A stretch of DNA of 5,521 nt from Chloroflexota bacterium (GCA_010092775.1 JAADYZ010000145.1:1-5521); one strand, 5' to 3'. Shown: positions 1 to 5,134, counted from the first letter of the stretch. Notes: generated from the sequence alone by a model not told the origin. A program made the numbers and translations.

Positions 1-954
1 GAATCGGACCGTGTGCGACCGCAGAGTGGCCTGGCCTTCGCCGACCACGTCTGGGAATATCAGATGGAGGGCTACGCGCAGACGCGCTTCACCGCGGTCT
101 TCTTGACCCACAGCCCGGAACGCGTCGGCTCAGTGCGCAGCATCCGCCTGATTGACATCAATGAGCTGGCCGAGATGTACGGCGGGATGTTGGTCACCTC
201 CGGGTCGAGCAGCAATCGACTGGCCGGCGGGCCGCCACGTATCAACGAGTTGCTGCGTGCCAAGGACTTCCGCCCCTGGACCATCAACGCGGACTTTGGC
301 TTTGACGAGCCTTATCTGGTACGCATCCCGGATGTACCGCGAGTCGGCACACCTTTCTATCACAGCCTATTTGCCGTCCCTGAAGAGATTTGGGCCTGGG
401 CTGAAGAAGAAGGGCACAACGTCCGCCAAAATCTGGATGGGATGGCGTTTGACTTCACGCCTCCTCCAGACGGCATAGAGACAACCCGCGTCTGGATCGA
501 CTACCCTGGTCGTGGGCCTGAACACTTTTGGGACTGGGATGCGGACTCGGGCCGCTGGCTGAGCTTCACTCGCCATGAACTCTCACCCGATGAACTTACG
601 CCGGACGGCGACACGCTACTGCCAGATGAGCAGCTCGCCTTCGACAATGTGGTGATCCTCTTTGCCGAGCACTACAATGCCGACTTCATTGAGGATGAGG
701 CAGCCAGTCTGTTTTCAGTCGAGACCGTCCTCAAGGGGACCGGCAACGCCGTGCTGATGCGCGACGGCCAGCGTTACAACATCACCTGGCAGCGTGACGA
801 GGCTCGCCAGATGCTGTCCTTCTTCGATGTCAATGGTCAACCGATTGCTTTCAAACCTGGCACAACCTGGTTCAACGTGGCATCGACTACCTTCGGCCCC
901 CCAACGATTGAGTTCACACCCTCGCCCGATGGCGAAGCCGACAACGACGGCTAA
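1..954 (+). CDS. DUF3048 domain-containing protein (YerB-like), 5' end missing
   Basis: The frame is open to the left edge, giving 317 residues ending at TAA 952-954. The first visible residues (ESDRVRPQSGL) already belong to the conserved family block 'RPQSGL..AD.V.E...EG..TRF.AVF', followed by a 'VGSVRSIR' segment, so the true start lies upstream. The GTG at 13 sits inside that block and is unlikely to be the start. The N-terminal DUF3048 domain covers about residues 1-150. The C-terminal DUF3048 domain covers about 200-305, with 'FDNVVI', 'GTGNAVLMRDG', 'ITW' and 'PGTTWFNV'. Family members, such as Bacillus YerB, are usually exported lipoproteins of unknown biochemical role; any signal peptide here would be outside the window. 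The protein ends in a short acidic tail. The next gene starts 8 bp downstream on the same strand, so the two are probably co-transcribed. Family assignment is strong; function is unknown. Confidence 0.88.
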   Translation, partial: ESDRVRPQSGLAFADHVWEYQMEGYAQTRFTAVFLTHSPERVGSVRSIRLIDINELAEMYGGMLVTSGSSSNRLAGGPPRINELLRAKDFRPWTINADFGFDEPYLVRIPDVPRVGTPFYHSLFAVPEEIWAWAEEEGHNVRQNLDGMAFDFTPPPDGIETTRVWIDYPGRGPEHFWDWDADSGRWLSFTRHELSPDELTPDGDTLLPDEQLAFDNVVILFAEHYNADFIEDEAASLFSVETVLKGTGNAVLMRDGQRYNITWQRDEARQMLSFFDVNGQPIAFKPGTTWFNVASTTFGPPTIEFTPSPDGEADNDG

Positions 955-958
955 TCGG
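926..958 (+). other. Hairpin across the DUF3048 stop codon, just before the ASCH start
   Basis: Outer arms CCGAT (926-930) and ATCGG (954-958) enclose inner arms AGCCG (936-940) and CGGCT (948-952) with a 7-nt loop. The left side has a 5-nt bulge and the right side 1 nt. The structure contains the TAA stop and ends 4 nt before the ATG at 963. No T-tract follows, so it is not an intrinsic terminator. It could affect translation of the next gene or be chance. Confidence 0.3.
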
Positions 959-962
959 TCAG

Positions 963-1331
963 ATGATCTTCGCCTACACCTACGAAAAAGTGCTCGCTGG
1001 CCAGAAGTGGCAAACCCGCCGCATAGCTAAACCCGGCGATTCCTGGGATGCCGACAGCCAGCGGGTATTGATCTCAAATGGCCGGACGAAGTACGAAGTA
1101 GGTCGTACAATCGCGGTCCAGCCGCACCGGAATCAGAAGGCGATTGGACGCATTCGTATTCTGGACATTCGCAAAGAGACGGTTGAAGACATCTCAGAGG
1201 ACGATGCGATCGCGGAAGGCTTCCCCAGCCGCGCCGATTTCCTTGATGAATGGCGTCACATCCATGGCAAAAATGCAGACCTCCGTGCGGAGGTCTGGGT
1301 GCTTGAATTCGAGTTGATCGAGACTGCCTAG
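963..1331 (+). CDS. ASCH domain-containing protein
   Basis: A 122-residue protein, a normal length for a stand-alone ASCH domain. The N terminus carries the family signature G13-Q-K15-x-x-T18-R-R ('LAGQKWQTRR', residues 11-20). A beta segment 'VGRTIAVQP' follows (about 46-54), then 'IGRIRILDI' (61-69), and the late motif 'ISEDDAIAEGF' (77-87) followed by 'FLDEW'. ASCH domains share the PUA-like fold and are thought to bind RNA or nucleotides; the E. coli relative YqfB hydrolyses N4-acetylcytidine using a Lys and a Thr spaced as K15 and T18 are here. Substrate is not predictable from sequence alone. ATG 963 is the only reasonable start and has no clear Shine-Dalgarno, so it may depend on translation of the DUF3048 gene ending 8 bp upstream. 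The stop TAG (1329-1331) overlaps the stop of the convergent glycosyltransferase gene. Confidence 0.85.
   Translation: MIFAYTYEKVLAGQKWQTRRIAKPGDSWDADSQRVLISNGRTKYEVGRTIAVQPHRNQKAIGRIRILDIRKETVEDISEDDAIAEGFPSRADFLDEWRHIHGKNADLRAEVWVLEFELIETA
1269..1297 (-). terminator. Intrinsic terminator of the minus-strand operon, inside the ASCH gene
   Basis: A perfect inverted repeat, CAGACCTCCG (1276-1285) and CGGAGGTCTG (1288-1297), has only 2 nt between the arms, so the RNA would form about 9 bp with a 4-nt loop. Read on the minus strand, the stem is followed by CA and then TTTTT (1273-1269). It lies about 30 nt past the glycosyltransferase stop codon, where a terminator is expected. On the plus strand no T-tract follows, so it should act in one direction only. 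The same bases encode the ASCH residues around 105-112. Confidence 0.7.
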
Positions 1332-2602
1332 TTGGCTTTAGGCTGAAGTGGCCCTCGTTCCGCCACCTGCTCGATCACCTCAACAGCCGCTGAGATTCCA
1401 TCCTCCGCGCGGATCTTTTCTCCGAGCGCAGCGGCACGCTCGCGCATTCCTGGATGGGTTGCGGCGATGCGGATTGCATAAGCCAGGCGATCCACATCCA
1501 GATCACGAAAGCGGATCGGGCCAGGCCCCACACCCAGGTCACGCGTGCGTGCCCCCCAGTAAGGCTGATCGCCGACAAAAGCCACCACCAGTGAGGGCAC
1601 ACCGCTCCCCAGGGCAGCGCCGGTTGTACCAGAGCCACCATGATGGACCACTGCTGCCATCCGAGGGAAGAGCCAGGAATAGGGAACATAGTCCACGACA
1701 TGGATTGAGTCGGGCAGGGCTTCGGCTCCAATGGCTGCCCATCCCCGTGATAAAATGCCGCGCTGTCCACTCTTCTCTAGCGCATCAATCAAGATGCGGG
1801 TCGTTGACTCCGGGTCTTGAACGGGCATACTACCAAAACCGATAAACACCGGTGCCGGTCCGGCGTCCAAGAAGGCCAGCAAATCATCAGGAGGATTGAA
1901 GTCGGCAGCATCGTCAAGCGACCAATAGCCCACAATGTGAATGTGTTCACCCCAATCGGCGGGACGGGGCAGGACCGCCGGGCTAATCCCGTACAAGACG
2001 GGCACCTTCTGCTCCTGTAGTTGGCTGTAGTGCCCCCAGAAAGGCTGCGACGGCAGGCCGAAGCGCTGGCGTACTTGATCGACCGCGCTGGAGAGCATCC
2101 GCTCTCCGACGAAATTCGATAAGCGATAGGTGAAACGATAGTATCCCCCACCGAGTGGAAGCGATGGAAACAACAGCAGCGGGAAATCAGCCGTCTCGGT
2201 GAGCGGAATAACCGCGGCGCTAATGTAAGGCACACCGGCTGCCTCGGCGATGTCCCAGCCGAACAGGTTCGAGGGCAGTTGGTTGATCACCAAGTCGGTC
2301 TTGAGCAGGTGCGGAGACGAAAAGGCCTCGACGTATTCATCGATCAAGCTGCTGAATGCCACACTGATGTCAGTCATTCCGCTAAACAGATCGTCTTCAG
2401 AGAAACCGACCACCCCGTCCAGAATATCCTGCGAGTTGCCTGGCACCTTGTGATAGTCCAACCCGGCTCCCATCACCAACTGCGCAAAATTCTCAAAGGT
2501 GGCCAGCCGCACCTCGTGCCCAGCCTGCTTGAGCCCTTTGCCTAAAGCCACCAGCGGCTGCACATCCCCGCGCGAACCTAAAGCCAGTATTGTGATATGC
2601 AT
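1328..2602 (-). CDS. GT1 family glycosyltransferase (sterol/macrolide-type UDP-sugar transferase)
   Basis: A 424-residue, complete two-domain GT-B enzyme of usual length. The N-terminal domain opens with 'ITILALGSRGDVQP' (residues 3-16), the GT28/UGT80-type signature that includes the glycine loop, followed by 'AGHEVRLAT'. The C-terminal nucleotide-sugar domain has 'VFIGFGSM' (252-259), 'VVDYVPYSWLFPRM' (302-315), 'VVHHGGSGTT' (318-327) and 'GDQPYWG' (344-350), which match the donor-binding region of sterol 3-beta-glucosyltransferases and macrolide glycosyltransferases. It should move a sugar from a UDP- or dTDP-sugar to a lipid or other small hydrophobic acceptor at the cytoplasmic side; the acceptor is unknown. 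There is no signal peptide or clear transmembrane helix. The start ATG is supported by GAGGAA 9 nt upstream. It lies 23 bp after the beta-helix gene and is probably the last gene of the operon. Its TAG stop shares a CTAG with the ASCH gene stop. Confidence 0.92.
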   Translation of the reverse strand: MHITILALGSRGDVQPLVALGKGLKQAGHEVRLATFENFAQLVMGAGLDYHKVPGNSQDILDGVVGFSEDDLFSGMTDISVAFSSLIDEYVEAFSSPHLLKTDLVINQLPSNLFGWDIAEAAGVPYISAAVIPLTETADFPLLLFPSLPLGGGYYRFTYRLSNFVGERMLSSAVDQVRQRFGLPSQPFWGHYSQLQEQKVPVLYGISPAVLPRPADWGEHIHIVGYWSLDDAADFNPPDDLLAFLDAGPAPVFIGFGSMPVQDPESTTRILIDALEKSGQRGILSRGWAAIGAEALPDSIHVVDYVPYSWLFPRMAAVVHHGGSGTTGAALGSGVPSLVVAFVGDQPYWGARTRDLGVGPGPIRFRDLDVDRLAYAIRIAATHPGMRERAAALGEKIRAEDGISAAVEVIEQVAERGPLQPKAN

Positions 2603-2611
2603 CTATGCTTG

Positions 2612-2617
2612 TTCCTC
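2612..2617 (-). promoter_or_regulatory. Ribosome binding site of the glycosyltransferase gene
   Basis: On the minus strand GAGGAA ends 9 nt before the ATG at 2602. It lies in the 23-bp gap after the upstream stop codon and supports the chosen start and independent initiation within the operon. Confidence 0.65.
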
Positions 2618-2625
2618 ACTGCCCG

Positions 2626-4290
2626 CTAAGGCCCAATTTGCTCCAAAGTCACGCTATCAATCCCAAATAGACCATCATCCGCCGCCGGGCGCCAGCCAGC
2701 GTAAATGGCGATTTGGTCGTGGACTGTGCTGGCAGTCACCTGGCAGGAGAGCAAGTTCCAATCCGCACTGCCAGAGATGGAGGCTGTACACTGATTGAGA
2801 TCGGCGACCAGGCCGCTCCCTAGCAGTTCAATCCGAATCCCCGCCAGACTACCATCAGGCACATCGCGCCGCCCATGTTGTACTGAGAGCTGATAGACAT
2901 CGCCCGGCACCCCGCTGGTACTGATCCGCTGCACAAGGCCTTCAATGCCGGTTTGTGGGCTGTTGAAAAGCCACACGTAGCTGCCTGCAAAAGCCAAGGG
3001 GGTCGGGCCAAAGCGCAGGTCACCGGCACTGTCCTGGATCGCTGTCCACTCGTCGCCCACCGCAGACTCAAAGCCAGGATTGCTGACACTCAGCGGTTCC
3101 GGTTCAGGCGGCTGAGTTTCGCTGCCGTCAGGGACATATTCATAAGCGCCAATATCGCAGCCATTGCCACCCACAGCGTTGGGGAAAATCGCATCATCTT
3201 CATCAGAGCGGGGGATGCCGCGAGCGTCGGCAGTGCCAGCTAAGGGACAACTGCCCCCATCAATGGCGAGGCTAGGGAAACGCAGCGCATGGGTAGGCAC
3301 CTCGCCACCGTTATCCGCCAGCACGCCGAGATTGAGCCGTTCTGTGGTGACGTTCTGCTGATCGCTCGCCTGATCAAAGCCGCAAGAGCTATCGCTCTCG
3401 ATATTGAAACCCTCTGAACTCAGGGCAGCCGAACCGAGCAGCACGCAATCCAGGCCCCCCATTTGCCCGGCGATAATTGAATTGCTGACAAGGACCGGGT
3501 TGTCGAGAATGTCCAAACCAGCACCGCCACTACCGCTGCTGTTGGCCGTGATCGTACTATTACGGATTGTCAGCAGACCGGCGTTCTCTAATGCCGAGGC
3601 GATTGCACCACCGCCATCGCTGGCACTGTTACCCGAAAAGGTCGTATTTTCGATCAGCACACCTTGCGTGCCCGCATAGGCTAAGCCGCCGCCGAACCCC
3701 GACACCGTATTATTGCTGATGGTGCTGTCACGGATGATCAGTTCGCCCCCGCCAAAGTTGACGGTCCCGCTCCCTTCCACCGTGACATTCTCGGTGATGT
3801 GGAGGTCTTCGAGGGTCAAGACCGTACTGACCCCACCGGCAAAAATCGCGCTGCCGCTGATCGTCGTGCTGGAGGCCCGCCCGTAACGCAGGGTCAGACC
3901 GCGCAGGGTTACCTCAGCATCGGTGATTTGCATCACCCGACTGAAGGCAAAGTTCGGTTCATCTTCCGCCTGGATAAAGGTGACATCGGCACCCGCCCCC
4001 ACCAGCGTGACGTTGCTTGTTAAGATCAACTGCTGGCTTTCCAGTGTGTACGCACCGGCGGGCAGCGTGATGGTGTAATCGTTTTCAGTGTCAGCATTCG
4101 CCGCCAGGATAGCACCCCGCAGGCTGCAATCCTCATTGTCGGCGCTGGTGCAAGCCTGTAAGGCGGGATCGTTGCTGAAGCTGTCAACAGTCACGCTGAC
4201 GGCTGCCTCGACTGGCAGGGGAGTCGCCGCGAGAGCAAGGCCCAAGACAGCAGCCACAAACCGGGGTATGTTGCGATTACTGTGCCACAT
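2626..4290 (-). CDS. Secreted CSLREA / choice-of-anchor Q beta-helix protein
   Basis: A 554-residue protein from the preferred start. Residues 1-30 form a Sec signal peptide: N-terminal arginines (R6, R10), hydrophobic 'FVAAVLGLALAA', then 'PVEA|A' as a likely cleavage site. The CSLREA-type motif reads 'CSLRGAILAAN' at 55-65, with Gly replacing the usual Glu. Residues about 75-340 are parallel beta-helix rungs with repeated 'STISNNT', 'NTTFSGNS', 'NSTITANSS' and GGG turns. Residues 340-385 match the choice-of-anchor Q ending ('AIDGG', 'DARGIPRS', 'CDIGAYEY'). After a Pro/Glu linker (about 388-400), residues 401-554 look like a jelly-roll, CBM4/9-like domain starting 'NPGFES'. No LPXTG motif or C-terminal membrane anchor is visible, so it is probably released or held non-covalently. 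I chose ATG 4290 over 4308 and 4323 because GAGGA lies 11 nt upstream and the signal peptide then begins properly. It overlaps the preceding gene by 14 bp. Ligand unknown. Confidence 0.85.
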   Translation of the reverse strand: MWHSNRNIPRFVAAVLGLALAATPLPVEAAVSVTVDSFSNDPALQACTSADNEDCSLRGAILAANADTENDYTITLPAGAYTLESQQLILTSNVTLVGAGADVTFIQAEDEPNFAFSRVMQITDAEVTLRGLTLRYGRASSTTISGSAIFAGGVSTVLTLEDLHITENVTVEGSGTVNFGGGELIIRDSTISNNTVSGFGGGLAYAGTQGVLIENTTFSGNSASDGGGAIASALENAGLLTIRNSTITANSSGSGGAGLDILDNPVLVSNSIIAGQMGGLDCVLLGSAALSSEGFNIESDSSCGFDQASDQQNVTTERLNLGVLADNGGEVPTHALRFPSLAIDGGSCPLAGTADARGIPRSDEDDAIFPNAVGGNGCDIGAYEYVPDGSETQPPEPEPLSVSNPGFESAVGDEWTAIQDSAGDLRFGPTPLAFAGSYVWLFNSPQTGIEGLVQRISTSGVPGDVYQLSVQHGRRDVPDGSLAGIRIELLGSGLVADLNQCTASISGSADWNLLSCQVTASTVHDQIAIYAGWRPAADDGLFGIDSVTLEQIGP

Positions 4291-4783
4291 AACGTCCAGT
4301 GTCCTCATCCCAAGTCCATCCATCTAACACATAGTAGCCCATGTCTTCATCCCAGCGCAGCGCATCACGATAGAAATCGACCCACTTGCGCACCAGTGCC
4401 GGGCCCTCGTGCGTTGCGGTGCGCAGCGGGCTGAAGTCGTACGGCACATCGAGCATTCGCAGCAGAACTTGCACATCATACATCAGGGTGCTCATGCCTT
4501 CAGACTGCTCCTGGCTCGGCATACAATCCAGGATTGTATCGATCGCCTCCAAACGCCCAAATGCCAACAGGATCACACCCAGCAGGGCTGCAAAACCCTC
4601 TTCGCCGACGCTGTAGGCTTCGCCTGCCCTCCGCTTCTGCGCGATGCGTTGGCACATCTCTGCATACTTGGGTTCGGTCAAACGCAGGATTTCCTCATCG
4701 GTGTAGGGTTCCTGCTGAGAATGCCACCAGCGAATGTACTGATGCCGAATGGACTTGCCGAGATGATCCCATTGTTCGCTCAT
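4277..4783 (-). CDS. Hypothetical helical protein with a C-terminal WDED repeat pair
   Basis: A 168-residue protein from ATG 4783; I do not recognise the family. It appears mostly helical, acidic overall and Trp-rich, with no signal peptide. A short hydrophobic stretch (about 64-76, 'FAALLGVILLAFG') is more likely a buried helix than a membrane span. The C terminus has two copies of a W-D-E-D-x-G-x-Y-V motif, at 144-152 and 158-166, exactly 14 residues apart. 'W..FYRDALRWDED.GYYV' resembles the tails of some HEAT-like proteins, which is only a weak hint. An in-frame ATG at 4861 would add 26 residues, but a possible -10 box lies inside that extension, and 'MSEQWDHLG' makes a more natural N terminus. 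The Shine-Dalgarno at 4783 is weak (GGTG 5 nt upstream). It is first in the minus-strand operon, and its TAA overlaps the next gene's start region. Confidence 0.7.
   Translation of the reverse strand: MSEQWDHLGKSIRHQYIRWWHSQQEPYTDEEILRLTEPKYAEMCQRIAQKRRAGEAYSVGEEGFAALLGVILLAFGRLEAIDTILDCMPSQEQSEGMSTLMYDVQVLLRMLDVPYDFSPLRTATHEGPALVRKWVDFYRDALRWDEDMGYYVLDGWTWDEDTGRYVAQ
4302..4306 (-). promoter_or_regulatory. Ribosome binding site deciding the beta-helix gene start
   Basis: On the minus strand GAGGA ends 11 nt before ATG 4290. It lies within the last codons of the upstream gene (its second WDED repeat). The in-frame ATGs at 4308 and 4323 have no comparable site. Spacing is slightly long, so coupling to the upstream gene probably helps. 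Confidence 0.5.
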
Positions 4784-4827
4784 AGAGGCACCGTCTTGGC
4801 TTGCGGGGAAACTAATGATTAAGATAG

Positions 4828-4833
4828 ATTGTA
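4828..4833 (-). promoter_or_regulatory. Possible -10 box for the minus-strand operon
   Basis: TACAAT on the minus strand matches the sigma-70 -10 consensus at 5 of 6 positions and would start transcription about 38 nt before ATG 4783. I found no good -35 hexamer at 16-18 bp, so the call is weak. It lies downstream of the terminator at 4877-4912, so a transcript from here would escape that terminator. Confidence 0.3.
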
Positions 4834-4876
4834 GCGCAGGCCCTGAGTCGGCGCGATCCACACAAGTTGGAGCTTC

Positions 4877-4912
4877 AAAAAAGATGAGGTGAGTTGGAGA
4901 GGACTCACCTCA
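4877..4912 (-). terminator. Strong orphan intrinsic terminator on the minus strand
   Basis: Perfect 10-bp arms TGAGGTGAGT (4885-4894) and ACTCACCTCA (4903-4912) enclose an 8-nt loop. On the minus strand the stem is followed by TC and then TTTTTT (4882-4877). No T-tract follows on the plus strand, so it acts on minus-strand transcripts. Yet the gene to its right is on the plus strand, so no annotated gene supplies a transcript for it to end. It lies 94 bp upstream of the first gene of the minus-strand operon. Confidence 0.7.
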
Positions 4913-4938
4913 AAGCGATTCACACTTGGGAGTTCTGT

Positions 4939-4959
4939 TAGATGACGAGCAATCATCTA
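4939..4959. repeat. 7-bp inverted repeat
   Basis: TAGATGA (4939-4945) and TCATCTA (4953-4959) with a 7-nt loop. It lies upstream of the minus-strand terminator and would form the first hairpin of the candidate small RNA. Confidence 0.5.
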
Positions 4960-4965
4960 CTTAGC

Positions 4966-4981
4966 ACCCTAAGTATAGGGT
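4966..4981. repeat. 16-bp palindrome over a possible -10 box
   Basis: ACCCTA (4966-4971) and TAGGGT (4976-4981) flank AGTA. The minus-strand TATACT (4977-4972) lies in its centre. A dyad of this kind over a -10 box is typical of a repressor operator, but the four-base centre also allows a small RNA hairpin. No binding protein can be named. Confidence 0.4.
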
Positions 4982-4984
4982 CAG

Positions 4985-5012
4985 GCGGGGCTCAACTAAT
5001 GCGACGCCCCGC
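4985..5012. repeat. GC-rich 7-bp inverted repeat
   Basis: GCGGGGC (4985-4991) and GCCCCGC (5006-5012) with a 14-nt loop. Neither strand has a clean T-tract after the stem, so I do not call it a terminator. It would fold at the 5' side of any minus-strand leader starting to its right. Confidence 0.45.
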
Positions 5013-5046
5013 TACTCTTACCCCCTACAAGTGGCCTAATCGAAAG

Positions 5047-5058
5047 TGATCAGTCAAC
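5047..5058 (+). repeat. Direct repeat, copy 1 (operator-like)
   Basis: TGATCAGTCAAC matches copy 2 at 5108-5119 in 11 of 12 positions. The two starts are 61 bp apart, about six helical turns, so both would face the same side of the DNA. Each begins with the palindrome TGATCA. Confidence 0.35.
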
Positions 5059-5105
5059 CGCGACATTGTTAGCTTGCGCTGACCGTCTGAACGCGGCAAA
5101 CTCCC

Positions 5106-5111
5106 TATGAT
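5106..5111 (+). promoter_or_regulatory. Possible -10 box for the TPR gene
   Basis: TATGAT matches the -10 consensus at 5 of 6 positions and would put the start of transcription near 5118, about 21 nt before the ATG and still leaving room for the ribosome binding site. No good -35 hexamer stands at 16-18 bp. Copy 2 of the direct repeat overlaps this box, which would suit a repressor. Confidence 0.3.
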
Positions 5112-5119
5112 CAGACAAC
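5108..5119 (+). repeat. Direct repeat, copy 2 (operator-like)
   Basis: TGATCAGACAAC, 11 of 12 identical to copy 1 at 5047-5058. It overlaps the possible -10 box and predicted transcription start of the TPR gene and ends 19 bp before its ATG. Confidence 0.35.
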
Positions 5120-5127
5120 TTCACCGC

Positions 5128-5134
5128 AAGGGAG
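5128..5134 (+). promoter_or_regulatory. Ribosome binding site of the TPR gene
   Basis: AAGGGAG ends 4 nt before ATG 5139. The strong purine match supports this start for a gene whose 3' end is outside the window. Confidence 0.6.

Larger units (their letters stand above)
4877..4965 (-). ncRNA. Candidate small RNA or terminated leader
   Basis: If the minus-strand TATACT at 4977-4972 is a -10 box, a transcript would start near 4965 and end at the terminator, about 89 nt long. It would contain a 7-bp hairpin, TAGATGA/TCATCTA with a 7-nt loop (4939-4959), a single-stranded linker, and the terminator hairpin. This matches the general build of a bacterial small RNA. The -35 region is poor and I recognise no known RNA family. 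Alternatively the transcript starts further right and is a leader of the minus-strand operon subject to termination. Confidence 0.25.

Noticed and set aside
13..954. GTG at 13 as the start of the DUF3048 gene
   Set aside because: The frame is open to position 1 and the GTG falls inside the conserved RPQSGL block, so the gene begins outside the window.
1206..1213. HIP1-like octamer GCGATCGC, also at 5250-5257
   Set aside because: Two copies in 5.5 kb, both in coding DNA, are too few to show the cyanobacterial-style enrichment; the whole genome would be needed.
1400..1419. Plus-strand terminator for the DUF3048-ASCH unit (ATCC/GGAT followed by CTTTT)
   Set aside because: The stem is only 4 bp with a 7-nt loop and the T-run is short, so it is not distinguishable from chance within the glycosyltransferase gene.
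1348..1845. 165-codon plus-strand open frame opposite the glycosyltransferase
   Set aside because: It is Pro/Arg/His-rich, matches no family I know, and lies opposite clear conserved glycosyltransferase motifs; it is a shadow frame.
1789..2235. 148-codon minus-strand frame overlapping the glycosyltransferase
   Set aside because: It is a different frame of the same strand with Ser/Arg/Cys-rich composition and no independent start signal.
3300..4070. Tandem DNA repeats or a CRISPR-like array in the beta-helix gene
   Set aside because: The repeats are at protein level only (degenerate beta-helix rungs); no regularly spaced identical DNA units were seen.
4291..4323. Upstream ATGs at 4323 and 4308 for the beta-helix gene
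   Set aside because: They lie deeper in the preceding gene, lack a ribosome binding site, and would add residues in front of a normal signal peptide.
4591..4594. Membrane helix in the 168-residue protein (residues about 64-76)
   Set aside because: The hydrophobic run is only about 13 residues and flanked by charges, shorter than a membrane span.
4784..4861. 26-residue N-terminal extension of the 168-residue protein from ATG 4861
   Set aside because: It has no ribosome binding site, its sequence does not resemble the rest of the protein, and it would contain the possible -10 box.
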